DNA of 39,752 nt from Pseudomonadota bacterium (GCA_005777235.1 SXND01000269.1:1-39752); one strand, 5' to 3'; numbered from the stretch's first letter, positions 8,657 to 18,100 are shown. The notes: a model not told the origin generated them from the sequence alone. Numbers and translations are program-made.

Positions 8657-8776
8657 ATGAGCCAGGACATTGCCGGACCACCCGGCACCGCCGGGGCTGG
8701 TGTCATGTCACATCCCGTCGTCGCGGCTACGACCCCGACTCGCGCGCGTCCCAGCCCTTTGTCTGGAGAACTGTAG
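8657..8776 (+). CDS. Small 39-residue leader gene of the chemosensory operon
   Basis: A short frame encoding MSQDIAGPPGTAGAGVMSHP and a further 19 residues, rich in Ala, Pro, Gly and Thr, with no recognisable domain, signal peptide or membrane helix. It is supported by a near-perfect ribosome site (AAGGAGG, 7 bases before the ATG), the strongest in this part of the window. Its TAG stop ends two bases before the ATG of pilG, which suggests translational coupling. It may be a real small protein or simply a leader that loads ribosomes for pilG. The region is not preserved before the second pilH copy. Nothing more can be said about function. Confidence 0.5.
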   Translation: MSQDIAGPPGTAGAGVMSHPVVAATTPTRARPSPLSGEL

Positions 8777-8778
8777 AT

Positions 8779-9510
8779 ATGGGTAGTCCTTTAGGAATCC
8801 TCGCTATCGGGCTCTCAACACGTGAGCAGAATGTGTTGCGATCGATCGTCGGTCTCTCATCGGCGCGCACCCAGTCCTATAGCATAGCCCCCGAGCATCA
8901 GCAACCCGACATCCTCCTGGTGGATCGGGATGATCCCGTGGCGCTCAGTGAGTGGCAGGTCGTGTGTAGTAAAGATGCACCCATGAGTGCGCTGCCCACA
9001 GTGTTCGTCAGTAAGGATCCCGTCCCGGAGGGTACCTCGCACTATGCGCTCAAACGCCCCCTCGTGGCCTCACGGGTGTTTAGCGTGCTTGATGAGGCGG
9101 CGCTGGAGCTGCAAGAGGCGGCGGGCCCGGTGGCCGTGATGCACCATAGGGCCCTCGTGGTAGATGATAGCCCGACGACGCGCAAACAGCTGCAGATAGA
9201 ATTGGAGCGCCTGGGCATCGCCGTGGAGCTGGCGGAAACCGGCGAGGCCGCGTTGGTATGTCTCAACTTCAGCACGGGGTATGACCTCATTTTCTTGGAT
9301 GTCGTACTGCCCGGTGTCGATGGCTACAAGCTCTGTAAAACGATTAAACGTACCAAAGTCCACAAACGCACCCCGGTGATTATGCTCACCGGTAAGGGTT
9401 CACCCTTTGACCGGGTGCGCGGCAAGTTTGCCGGGTGTAACACCTACCTGACCAAACCGGTAGGACGGGAAAAGTTTCAAGGCGCGGTGCGCAAATACAT
9501 TGCCTCGTAA
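8779..9510 (+). CDS. pilG: PilG-like response regulator with N-terminal degenerate receiver
   Basis: PilG is the CheY-like output regulator of Pil-Chp systems and promotes pilus extension when phosphorylated. The C-terminal half (about residues 120-243) is a complete receiver: acidic pair VVDDS, phospho-acceptor in FLDVVLPGVDG (D174), PVIMLTGKGS and the lysine in LTKPVGRE. The first 115 residues look like a receiver that lost its phosphorylation site (ILLVDRDDPVA, LPTVFVSKD, ALKRPL). The two-domain layout, longer than the usual 120-135-residue PilG, is shared by relatives in other phyla as I recall. It is first in the block pilG-pilH-pilI, just behind the leader gene. A fragment of a second copy survives at 20464-20606. 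Confidence 0.85.
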   Translation: MGSPLGILAIGLSTREQNVLRSIVGLSSARTQSYSIAPEHQQPDILLVDRDDPVALSEWQVVCSKDAPMSALPTVFVSKDPVPEGTSHYALKRPLVASRVFSVLDEAALELQEAAGPVAVMHHRALVVDDSPTTRKQLQIELERLGIAVELAETGEAALVCLNFSTGYDLIFLDVVLPGVDGYKLCKTIKRTKVHKRTPVIMLTGKGSPFDRVRGKFAGCNTYLTKPVGREKFQGAVRKYIAS

Positions 9511-9543
9511 GGCAGAAACGCCACACACAGAAGGAGTGTTCCC

Positions 9544-9909
9544 ATGGCGATCACTAAAGTGCTGGTAGTCGACGATTCTTTGACCGATTTGACCAACATC
9601 AAAAACATTGTGACCGACGCCGGCTGTCTAGTGTTCACCGCCTCCAACGGCGTGGAGGCCTTCGACAAAGCCAAAGCCGAACAGCCGGACGTGATTTTCC
9701 TCGACATTGTCATGCCGGATCAGGATGGCTTTGGTACCTGTCGCAAGCTGGCGGCCAGCAGTGAGACGAAGGACATCCCGGTGGTGTTTGTGAGTAGTAA
9801 AAATCAGAAGGCGGATCGTATCTGGGCGCAGATGCAAGGTGCCAAGGGCTATGTGGTGAAACCGTACACCGCCCAAGAGATCGTTGATCAGCTGAAGGCC
9901 TTAGTGTGA
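9544..9909 (+). CDS. pilH: PilH-like single-domain response regulator (copy 1)
   Basis: CheY-like receiver; in Pil-Chp systems PilH opposes PilG or acts as a phosphate sink for the ChpA kinase. It has 121 residues with the acidic pair VVDDS, phospho-acceptor IFLDIVMPDQDG (D54), VVFVSSKNQK and the switch lysine in VVKPYTAQE. The SSKNQK and DQDGFGTCRKL segments are typical of PilH rather than PilG. AGAAGGAG lies just before the ATG. It sits 33 bases after pilG, and its TGA overlaps a GTG of the next gene. A closely similar second copy is at 20629-20994. Confidence 0.9.
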   Translation: MAITKVLVVDDSLTDLTNIKNIVTDAGCLVFTASNGVEAFDKAKAEQPDVIFLDIVMPDQDGFGTCRKLAASSETKDIPVVFVSSKNQKADRIWAQMQGAKGYVVKPYTAQEIVDQLKALV

Positions 9910-9953
9910 CCCCGTCAGCCATGGCCCTGCGGCCTGAGGAAGGAGAATTTGCA

Positions 9954-10517
9954 GTGGAGGCATCTCGTAGCGCCGCATCTGGGCGCGGCTCGTCCCGCGT
10001 GTCCGCCAGTTTCCAGGTTCCCCCCGAGATGGTCCGTAATCTCAGCCGGGCGCGTGCCGAGGGTGCGGTGGTCCGGTTCGGTGTGCGTCTGGGCTCGTAC
10101 CATCTGTTAATCGCCGCGCAGACGTTCAGTGAGGTCGTCGCCCGGGCGGCATGCTACCCCATCCCGCACACGCCGCCCTGGTTTCTTGGCTTGCTGAACC
10201 AGCGCGGCAATTTGTTGCCGGTGTTTGATGTACATCAGCTCCTCCACACCGGAGAGGCAGAGCACGACCGGCATACTGTCCTGGTGTTAGACCAGGGCAG
10301 CGAGGCCGTGGGTCTGTGCATTGATGGCATGCCGGAGAGTGTGGTGCTGGAGCAGCGCCTGCGGCAGGTGCCGTCGTTGCCCACGCCGCTGGCGGCCCAT
10401 GTGGTGGCAGCGTATCGCTGCGACCAGACTACCTGGCTCGATTTTGAGCATCAGGGATTTTTTACCACGATTGGACAACAGATGGCGCAGGAACCTGGCG
10501 CCGATGGCACGATCTAG
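9954..10517 (+). CDS. pilI: PilI/CheW-like coupling protein
   Basis: CheW-type adaptor that joins the chemoreceptor to the ChpA kinase at the inner membrane. The CheW domain covers most of the 187 residues: FGVRLGSYHLLIAAQTFSEV, the conserved PWFLGLLNQRGNLLPVFDVH (the family's ...GLxNxRGxxLPVxDL motif), and TVLVLDQGSEAVGLCIDGMP. The GTG start was chosen because AAGGAG lies 8 bases upstream; a longer version from a GTG overlapping pilH's stop would add 16 residues without a ribosome site. The TAG stop lies 19 bases before the NHL lipoprotein gene. Order and family match pilI of the P. aeruginosa cluster. Confidence 0.87.
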   Translation: MEASRSAASGRGSSRVSASFQVPPEMVRNLSRARAEGAVVRFGVRLGSYHLLIAAQTFSEVVARAACYPIPHTPPWFLGLLNQRGNLLPVFDVHQLLHTGEAEHDRHTVLVLDQGSEAVGLCIDGMPESVVLEQRLRQVPSLPTPLAAHVVAAYRCDQTTWLDFEHQGFFTTIGQQMAQEPGADGTI

Positions 10518-10536
10518 GAAGAAGGGAGACATCACG

Positions 10537-11514
10537 ATGGCAAGAAAGAATATGAGACGCCTGAAGAAGCTCGGTGTGTTGGTGGCCTTACCCCTGGCCC
10601 TGGCTACGACTGGATGTGGCAGCGATGCCGGCAGCGCGCAGAGTTCGGTGGCCGAATTGGTGACCACCTGGGGCACAACCGGGGCGCGTGAAGGGCAGTT
10701 TCAATACATCGAGGACCTCGCCGTTGCACCAAATGGCAGTATTTATGCGACCGATGCGGCCAATTCCAATGTCCAGGTGTTTGACAAAGACGGCAAGTTT
10801 CTCACCAAGTTCGTCACCAAGGGCGACGGCACAGATAACGATCAAATGCTGAAACCCGAAGGCATTGCCGTAGATAAAGACGGCAATGTCTACGTAGCAG
10901 ATTACACCACCGGGTACATCAAGAAATTTACTAAAGACCACAAGTGGGTGAAAACCTTTGGTGGCTATGGCTCGGGGCCAGGGCAGAACAGCGAAGCGGA
11001 ATTCATGGGTATTGGCCCGAACAATCTGCTCTATATGGCAGAGGCCGGCAATGGTGAAGTCGATGTGTTCGATCTTGACGGCAAGTTCCAGTTTAGCTTC
11101 GGCGGCAAGGGCAACGGGCCGGGCCAGATGAACCGGCCTGGGACCGCCAGGATCAATTCGCGCGGTCAGGTGGTGGTGGCCGATCTGGCCAATAATCGCG
11201 TCAACATCTACGACCTGCAGGGCAAGTTCCTGAAATCGTTCGGCAGTGAGGGCAGTGGCCCGGGCCAGATGAAACTGCCGGCCGGAATCGCCATTGACGA
11301 GAAGGACAACATCTTCGTCTCAGAAATTGGCAATGACCGCATCCAGATGTTTGATAAAGACGGCAAGTCGCTCGCCGCGTGGGGCAGCAAAGGCAGCAAA
11401 CCGGGTCAGTTTGGCAATCCGCACGGCCTCCTGTACCACCAGGGGCATTTGTATGTCGCCGACTCGGCGAATGACCGGGTCCAAAAGTTTAAGATTAACC
11501 AGCCGAAATCGTAA
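10537..11514 (+). CDS. NHL-repeat six-bladed beta-propeller lipoprotein inside the chemosensory operon
   Basis: NHL propellers are binding platforms for ligands, proteins or glycans. The 325-residue product starts with a basic region and a lipobox (LATTGC, Cys27), so it should be lipid-anchored outside the inner membrane. Six repeats follow, with recurring patterns such as GIAVDKDGNVYVADY, VFDKDGK, and GxGSGPGQM between blades. They span nearly the whole mature protein and predict a closed six-bladed propeller. AAGGGAG precedes the ATG. The gene lies 19 bases after pilI and before pilJ in the same operon, where the P. aeruginosa cluster has nothing. Because the product is extracytoplasmic and next to the receptor gene, a role as ligand-capturing partner of the receptor is reasonable but unproven. 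Confidence 0.85.
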   Translation: MARKNMRRLKKLGVLVALPLALATTGCGSDAGSAQSSVAELVTTWGTTGAREGQFQYIEDLAVAPNGSIYATDAANSNVQVFDKDGKFLTKFVTKGDGTDNDQMLKPEGIAVDKDGNVYVADYTTGYIKKFTKDHKWVKTFGGYGSGPGQNSEAEFMGIGPNNLLYMAEAGNGEVDVFDLDGKFQFSFGGKGNGPGQMNRPGTARINSRGQVVVADLANNRVNIYDLQGKFLKSFGSEGSGPGQMKLPAGIAIDEKDNIFVSEIGNDRIQMFDKDGKSLAAWGSKGSKPGQFGNPHGLLYHQGHLYVADSANDRVQKFKINQPKS

Positions 11515-11532
11515 TTTCCGAAACTTCATAGA

Positions 11533-11558
11533 GCGGTGGGCTCGTGCTGGCCCACCGC
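11533..11558 (+). promoter_or_regulatory. Intercistronic hairpin between the NHL gene and pilJ
   Basis: Perfect 9-bp stem GCGGTGGGC/GCCCACCGC with an 8-base loop, 18 bases after the NHL gene's stop. No T-run follows, so it is not a classical terminator. It may protect the upstream mRNA or attenuate expression of pilJ. Confidence 0.55.
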
Positions 11559-11591
11559 ATCACCTCTACGCTTACAGAGAAGGGTCGTATC

Positions 11592-13835
11592 ATGGCGGTC
11601 TTCCGCAACCTCAAAATCGTCTATAAACTGTCCATTGTCGGCGGGATCATGGTGGTCGGCTTCGGCGGGCTCGGCAGCGCGTATCTCCAACTGAGCCATG
11701 TGCGCGCGGACGTCGATGCGCGTACCGCCCTCTTCCGTGAATTTGCGCATACAACGGCCTTGGTGCAGGGTCAGTCGCTCGCGTCCGAGGGCGTCCTGAA
11801 AGACTTTTTGCTGGAGCACAATCCGCAGCTACTCGGGCAATTCAACACGACCATCAATGCTGCCAACAATGCCACGGCTAGCCTCGAAAAGTTAGCCCAG
11901 AACGACCGGCAGCAACAGTTGATCCATCAGCTTCGTGACGCGCTCAGCGCCTACCAACGTACGGCGAAGAGCATCGCGGACATCTTCATACGCTTAGGCC
12001 TGGATGCCGACAGTGGTCTCGAGGGCGAAATCCGGGACATCGCCCATATCTTTGAAGATGGGCTGAAAAAAATGCGGGAAGAGCGTGCCAAACCAGAGGA
12101 CGTGGCCACCCTTGAGGTTGGGCTACTCAGCATGCGGCGGCATGAGAAGAATTTCCTCAGTCGCCACCAGGAAGCCCATGTTGACACAATGCAGGCGGCA
12201 GTCCAGAAACTGCTCGCGACAGTGTCAGCCAGCAGCCTCTCAGAGGCACACAAAGCCCAGGTGATCCAAATGAGCAAGGCCTACCACGAGAAGTTTCTGT
12301 CCATCACGGAGACTGTCAGACAACAGAAACAAGCTGAGACACTTCTCAAGCAAGAGGAAAACCTGCTCGAGTCGCTGGTGGAATCCTTGAGCAAAGTCAC
12401 GGAGCAGGCCCAGGAGGAGCAGGCCCAGGAAGGCGCGGCGCAGCTCCAGAACATCCATACTATCTTAGCCACCCTGCTGATCACCGTTACAGTCGTGATG
12501 CTGGCCTCACTGTTCGTCCTGGCGCTCAGTCTCATCCGGTCGCTGCGGCGACTGCAAACCACGGTGACGCAGGTTACCGAGGGCGACCTGGAGGCACGCA
12601 CGCAGATGGGCCAGGGGGATGAGCTGGCCACGCTCGGGCGCGCGTTCGATACCATGCTCGATGAGCGTCTGGCGTTGATCGCCGCGCAAGAGCAGGAACG
12701 TGCTGCCCGTCTGGCCGCCGCCGAGCTGGAGAACGAGACGCTGAACGAGTCCATCGTGGTGTTAATCCAGGCGGTGGCGCAGATCAGCCAGAAAGACCTC
12801 ACCATCAGGGTGCCGGTGGCCGAAGACGTGACCGGCACCGTGGCGGATGCCTTGAACTTACTGACGGATGAGACGGTCCAGGTGTTGGCGGAAGTGACGC
12901 GCATCTCGGAAAACGTCGCGACGGCCTCACGGAATGTGAAGGGCCAGGCCGATGCTGTTATGGTTTTAGCCAATACCGAGCGCGAGCAGGTGGCGGAGAC
13001 TGCCGTCCAACTCGCGGCGGCCGCCACGGCCATGCATGACATTGCGGCCCTGGCGCAGACCTGCAACGTGGCGGGCGAAATGGCCATCACGCGGACGCAA
13101 ACGGCGCTCGACACCGTCAATAGCACGGTCGAAGGGATTCACACCATTCGGGATACGATTCGTGAGACAGAAAAACGCATCAAGCGCCTGGGGGAACGGT
13201 CGCAGGAAATCGGTGGCGCGGTGCACTTGATCAACGGCATTGCTGAGCGCACGCATATCCTGGCCCTCAATGCCAGTATGCACGCCGCCTCAGCGGGTGA
13301 AGCCGGACGCGGGTTCGCGGTCGTCGCCGACGAAGTGTAGCGCCTGGCTGAAAACGCCCGGCAGTCCACCGAGCAGATCGCCCACCTGGTGAACAACATC
13401 CAGACGGAAACGACTGACACGGTGGCGACCATGAACACCGTGATCAGCCAGGTCGTGGAAGGTAGCCGCTTAGCCGGTCAGGCCGGGGAGCAGATGCGGC
13501 AAACGCAGCAGAGTACGGCCGACCTGGTGGCCTCAGTACGCCAAATTGCCGCCGGTGCCCAGACGCAGGCCGAGGTCAGTAACACCTTGCGCGACCGGGC
13601 TGGGGTTATTGTGGAGAGTACCCGCAAAACCAACGAACAGCTCACGGCGCAGGGAACCCAGACCACACGCTTGCTCGACTATGCCAGCCGCCTGGTGCGC
13701 GCTGTGCGCGTGTTCACGCTGCCTGCCTCCCGGATAGAGTCGGAACCGATGGATATCACCGAGACGGATGTCACCGTCCAGATGCGTCTGACAAAAGACG
13801 AGTTGCTGGAACGCAAAGAGGTTGTCGGGGTGTAA
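11592..13835 (+). pseudogene. pilJ: PilJ-like chemoreceptor with HBM-type sensor, interrupted by an in-frame TAG
   Basis: Methyl-accepting chemotaxis protein, 747 codons if read through. Order: first membrane helix (about 14-32); helical periplasmic sensor with the HBM signature GLDADSGLEGEIRDIAH and LLSMRRHEKNFLSR; second helix (about 288-313); HAMP; then a signalling domain with LALNASMHAASAGEAGRGFA at the hairpin tip. Codon 583 (13338-13340) is TAG where the paralogue at 21051-23378 has CAG (Gln), right after GFAVVADEV. Downstream the frame stays open to a normal end with high similarity to the paralogue, so the interruption is a single C-to-T change. A truncated product would lose half of the signalling hairpin and could not hold the kinase normally. 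Alternatives are amber suppression or a sequencing error. The ATG follows AGAGAAGGG. Confidence 0.85.
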
Positions 13836-13860
13836 TGACCGCCGCATGACGACCGCCTTG

Positions 13861-13957
13861 GACCTCCCCCCAACGGGGGGAGGCGAGGAGGGGGGGGCCG
13901 GTGTCAGATGGCTCCAGCCTCCCCCCACCCAACCTCCCCCCGCTGGGGGGAGGAGCT
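13861..13957. repeat. C-run/G-run palindromic repeat between pilJ and chpA
   Basis: Two hairpin units built from CCTCCCCCC...GGGGGGAGG, one at each end and separated by about 30 bases. The same kind of sequence fills the family 3 element at 20060-20283. It widens the pilJ-chpA gap to 218 bases. A family-2-like end (CTAGTGCCCTAAG) follows at about 13970. Confidence 0.65.
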
Positions 13958-14053
13958 TGACAAGACTCTCTAGTGCCCTAAGCCTGCTTTACGCCCGCTC
14001 TTGTCACAAGAGGGGCTCTCATAGACCGCACACAACAAAGGTTGTAGTAGAAC

Positions 14054-17000
14054 ATGGACACGATCAATGCACCTGCTACAGATGTCATGACCCAGGTGAC
14101 CGAACTGCTGACGCTGTTTTTGGATCTCTTCGCCGTGGATAGCATCGGCGGCGATGACGCCGACGATGTGGTGGCGCAAGGGCTCGCCCAATATATGGGG
14201 CAGGTGGAGAGCATTGCGACCGCAGCAGAGTCCAATGGGGACATGGGCCTGTATCACGTCTGTGTCCACTACCAGCAACGCCTGGAACCCTTCGCCGGCA
14301 GTACGGACCTCAGTGAAGAGGTCCGTCTGGCCCTGGAAGAATGGCCGACGCTCGTCATGATGTATCTGGACATGCCGATGGATGCCGACACCTGTCATGC
14401 TCTTGTCGAGCACCTCCAGAACGAGGTGTGGCCCACGCCGCTTGCCTGCGAAGACGCCGAGGCCTTGTTCCACGCGCTCGTGCCACCCACGGACATGGTG
14501 CTCAGCCTGGTGCCAACGGCCGAGACCACGGAGCCCCTCAGGACGTCGCTGGCCGAGCCGCAGACCACCGACCTGGGTGCAGACGAGGAGGATGCGGCAC
14601 AACTGCAGGCACTCCGCGTGCTGGTGGACTCAGCCCCAGCGGCTGTCGTCACCGCGGCCCTCCTGGATCTCGTGCCCGCGGCCCATGTGCCCGAGGAATT
14701 CACCACCTCCGAGGCGCTGGAGCCGGTAGAGATGTACGAGCCGGTAGCCGCCCTGACGCCCGACGAGCCAGCCTACGCCGAGGCGGTGCCGACAGCCGTC
14801 GTCGCCGCGGCCCATATGCCCGAGGAGCGCACCACCTCCGAGGCGCTGGAGCCGGTGGAGATGTACGAGCCGGTGGAGATGTACGCGCCGGTGACAGCCC
14901 TGACGCCCGACGAGCCGGTCTGCGCCGAGGCGGTGCCGACAGCCGTCGTCGCCGAGCCCCCCCTGGATCTGGTGCCCGCGGCTGACGTGCCCGAGGAGTT
15001 CACCACCACTGAGGCACTGGAGCCGGTGGCGGCGCTGGAGCCCCGTGAGATCCTGGCGTCTGACGCCCCCACTGCGTTCAGGAGTGTCGAAACCTTAGAA
15101 TTCCGCCGAGAGCCGTTCGAGATCTCTCTCGACGTCGGGCCGGACGTGGCTGCCCTTGAGAGCGACACCGATGGGGAGATGACTGACGAGCTGGAACTGA
15201 TGAGCGCGATGGACAACGACTGGGCCGAGGCAGAGGCGTTAGACGCCACCGCCCAGAATCTGCTCGACCTCCTGTGCCAGGAAGCGACGCAACTGGCCGA
15301 ATCCTTAGAAGAAACCCTCACCGATGCCGCCGTGGCCACGGACGACTGGCGTCAGGCGCTCCTCGACCACAGCGAAGAACTCGCACGCTTTGGTGAAGGG
15401 GCCGTTGCCATGGGCCTGGAAGGGTTGCAGCAGGTCAGTACGTATCTGTGCGCCAACCTCATGCAGTTCATCACCCAGGAAGAGCCACTCAGCACGGCGC
15501 AGCGCCAAGTGATCCAAGGCTGGCCCACTCCCGTCTTGCACTATCTGCGCGGGCTGCACCATCCTGCCACGCACACGGCCCTCATCGCCTATCTCGACGA
15601 TGCGCGCTGGCCCGAGCCACTGACCGACGACGACAGAAGCGCCTTGCAAGCCACCTTGCCACACGCCGAGCTCGCTATTGAAGATGACGAGCCGTTGCCC
15701 GATCGTCAGCGTGAGGCCCAGCTGGCCGACATCTCGCTGAGCCTGCCGGAAGACGTGGTGCCGGAGCTGCTCGACACCCTGCTGCAGGAACTGCCACAGC
15801 AGGCCGCCGAGTTCTCCGCCGCCATCCAGCGGCTCGCCGCTGGCGAGGGGACGCTCGCCGATGTGACCGTGGCGCAGCGCATTGCGCACTCCCTGAAGGG
15901 CGCGGCCAATACGGTGGGCGTGCCGGGGGTGGCAAACCTGACGCACCATCTGGAAGATATTCTTCTGGCGTTCTCGCAGCACAATACGCTGCCAACCGCC
16001 CCACTGCGTCGCACCCTGACCAACGCGGCGGACTGCCTCGAAGCCATGAGCGAGGCCCTCAGCGGGGCAGGAGCGCCACCACCGCTGGAAGAGACCCTTG
16101 GCACGCTGCAAGAAGTGCTAGATTGGGCCAATCTGATTGACGAAGACGGCGTGCCCAGCGACGATACCACGCAGCCACCGGAGCGCGAAGGGTTACTCGG
16201 CCTCGCGGAGGGTGTCATGGATGAGAGCGTCGAAGCCGTCGCAGAGCCTGCCAGAACAGCCACGGCGGTGTCTGGAGCGCGCCTGGGAACGGAGGTGGTC
16301 GATGGCCTGCTACGCTTGTCGGGAGAAAGTCTGCTGTTGAATGGGCAGTTGCAGGATCGTCTCAAGCGCACCACAGAACAGACACGCGCCATCCGAGCCC
16401 AGAACACCACGGTGCAACAACTGGTGTGGGAGCTGGAACAGTTAGTCGACATCCGTGGGGTCAGTTCCCCACTGTTGCAGCGTACCGCGGATGGGGAGTT
16501 CGATCCCCTAGAAATGGAGCAATACAACGAACTGCATACGGTGAGCCGACGGCTGCTGGAAGCCGTGACCGACGCCCTGGCGGTTGGGACTGAGGTTGAA
16601 GGCAGCCTCACCAGCCTGGACGGCCTGATGAACGACCAGCTCCGCGTACAGCGTGAGAGCGAAGCGACGATTATGCACACGCGCATGGTGGCCGTCAAAA
16701 CCATTGCCCCACGCTTGCAGCGCGGGGTGCGCCAGGCCTGCCGTCTGACTGGAAAAGAGGCGGAATTTACCCTGAGTGGCGGCGACACCTTGCTGGATAG
16801 TCATGTGCTCAACGGCATGCTGGACCCGTTGATGCACATGCTGCGCAATGCCGTGGACCACGGCATTGAGGCCCCGGAAGACCGCGAGGCGCAGGGCAAA
16901 GCGCGGACAGGCACGATTGCCCTCGATTTCACGCGTGAAGGTAACACCGTTATCGTGCGCTGCCGCGATGACGGCGCCGGGCTGGACTACGACGCCATCC

Positions 17001-18100
17001 GCCGCACGGCCCTGGCGCGTGGTCTGATGGAGGCTGAGGCGGTGCTGCCGGAGGATGAGCTGGGCCGTTTGATTCTCCATCCGGGCTTTTCTACACGCAC
17101 CCAGACCACACAGGTCTCTGGGCGTGGCATCGGGATGGATGTGGTCTACACCCGCATTCAGGAGTTGAAAGGCTCGCTGCGTCTGGCCTCGGACACTGGG
17201 AAAGGCTGCCTCATGGAAGTCCGCCTCCCCGTCTCATTAATGTCCACGCACGGCTTGCTGGTGCGCAGTGGCACCCAGGTGTTTGCCGTGTCTGACCTGG
17301 GTATCGAGCAAATTCTTTACCCCGCCGCCGGGGTGCTGCGGCAAGAGGGCCAGACTATGACCTATCAGTGGGGGAACGAGGCGCTCGAAGCCACGACGCT
17401 GGAAGCCCTGCTCAACCTGCCCGTGGCAGGGACCGTCGAAGAACTGTCCGCCCGCCCCGCCTTGTTGATCCGGGATGCGGTAGGCCGCCGTCAGGTGGTG
17501 GTGGTGCACGCCGTGCTCGACAGTCTGGCGCTGGTGGTCAAGCCACTTGGGCGCTATGTCCCGACCATCCAGGGCGTCGCCGGGGCCACCATCCTGGGGA
17601 ATGGCACCGTCACCGCCGTGCTCGACCTGCCGGATCTGTTCCGCGTGGCCAGCCGCGTGCAGACGACCGCAGGGGCGCTCCAGGAAACCGTCCGTCTGGC
17701 CGAGCGTGCGCTCCCCGTGGCCCTGGTGGTGGATGATTCGCTGAGCGCCCGTCGCGCCCTGGCGGATTTTGTCCAGGATCTGGGGTTTGAGGTCCATACC
17801 GCGGGTGACGGTCTGGAAGCCATTGCCAGTATGGAGCGCCACATGCCCGACATTCTCCTGGTTGACCTGGAAATGCCGCGCATGAATGGCCTGGAGCTTG
17901 CCGAACATGTGCGCGTGCGGCATACTGCCGACGCACTGCCGATCATTATGGTCACGTCGCGCTCGACGGAAAAACACCGTCGTACCGCTGCACGGTCTGG
18001 GGTCAATGTCTATCTGGTCAAGCCGTTCCCGGAAGACACTCTGGCCGAGCACATTCAGCACCTGACCGAGGCCAAAGCCATTGCTGCCGGCGCCGCGTAG
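14054..18100 (+). CDS. chpA: ChpA/CheA-type hybrid histidine kinase with C-terminal receiver
   Basis: Central kinase of the Pil-Chp-like pathway; it takes receptor input and phosphorylates PilG and PilH. The 1348-residue product contains an N-terminal helical module (about 10-150), an acidic Pro/Ala-rich linker with tandem repeats (about 204-331), a second copy of the helical module (about 395-550), an Hpt domain with RIAHSLKGAANTVGV (His612), a dimerisation region, an HATPase domain with LRNAVDHGIE (N box, N932), DDGAGLD and SGRGIGMDVV, a CheW-like domain, and a receiver with VVDDS and LLVDLEMPRMNG (D1271). Only one Hpt with an HSLKG motif is visible, against several in P. aeruginosa ChpA. 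No CheB or CheR gene is near. The start has only a weak AAAGG, in the loop of a small ACAAC/GTTGT hairpin. Confidence 0.93.
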   Translation: MDTINAPATDVMTQVTELLTLFLDLFAVDSIGGDDADDVVAQGLAQYMGQVESIATAAESNGDMGLYHVCVHYQQRLEPFAGSTDLSEEVRLALEEWPTLVMMYLDMPMDADTCHALVEHLQNEVWPTPLACEDAEALFHALVPPTDMVLSLVPTAETTEPLRTSLAEPQTTDLGADEEDAAQLQALRVLVDSAPAAVVTAALLDLVPAAHVPEEFTTSEALEPVEMYEPVAALTPDEPAYAEAVPTAVVAAAHMPEERTTSEALEPVEMYEPVEMYAPVTALTPDEPVCAEAVPTAVVAEPPLDLVPAADVPEEFTTTEALEPVAALEPREILASDAPTAFRSVETLEFRREPFEISLDVGPDVAALESDTDGEMTDELELMSAMDNDWAEAEALDATAQNLLDLLCQEATQLAESLEETLTDAAVATDDWRQALLDHSEELARFGEGAVAMGLEGLQQVSTYLCANLMQFITQEEPLSTAQRQVIQGWPTPVLHYLRGLHHPATHTALIAYLDDARWPEPLTDDDRSALQATLPHAELAIEDDEPLPDRQREAQLADISLSLPEDVVPELLDTLLQELPQQAAEFSAAIQRLAAGEGTLADVTVAQRIAHSLKGAANTVGVPGVANLTHHLEDILLAFSQHNTLPTAPLRRTLTNAADCLEAMSEALSGAGAPPPLEETLGTLQEVLDWANLIDEDGVPSDDTTQPPEREGLLGLAEGVMDESVEAVAEPARTATAVSGARLGTEVVDGLLRLSGESLLLNGQLQDRLKRTTEQTRAIRAQNTTVQQLVWELEQLVDIRGVSSPLLQRTADGEFDPLEMEQYNELHTVSRRLLEAVTDALAVGTEVEGSLTSLDGLMNDQLRVQRESEATIMHTRMVAVKTIAPRLQRGVRQACRLTGKEAEFTLSGGDTLLDSHVLNGMLDPLMHMLRNAVDHGIEAPEDREAQGKARTGTIALDFTREGNTVIVRCRDDGAGLDYDAIRRTALARGLMEAEAVLPEDELGRLILHPGFSTRTQTTQVSGRGIGMDVVYTRIQELKGSLRLASDTGKGCLMEVRLPVSLMSTHGLLVRSGTQVFAVSDLGIEQILYPAAGVLRQEGQTMTYQWGNEALEATTLEALLNLPVAGTVEELSARPALLIRDAVGRRQVVVVHAVLDSLALVVKPLGRYVPTIQGVAGATILGNGTVTAVLDLPDLFRVASRVQTTAGALQETVRLAERALPVALVVDDSLSARRALADFVQDLGFEVHTAGDGLEAIASMERHMPDILLVDLEMPRMNGLELAEHVRVRHTADALPIIMVTSRSTEKHRRTAARSGVNVYLVKPFPEDTLAEHIQHLTEAKAIAAGAA
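14662..15047 (+). repeat. In-frame tandem repeats encoding the ChpA linker
   Basis: About two and a half copies of a unit of roughly 150 bases, encoding LDLVPAAHVPEEFTTSEALE, then PVEMYEPVAALTPDEP and EAVPTAVV. The middle copy also repeats the VEMYEPVEMY part. The copies stay nearly identical at DNA level, pointing to recent slippage or recombination. The unit probably sets the length of a flexible acidic linker. Confidence 0.8.

Noticed and set aside
15305..16788. Long minus-strand frames opposite chpA
   Set aside because: They are shadows of chpA with no recognisable motif; chpA itself has all kinase motifs in frame.
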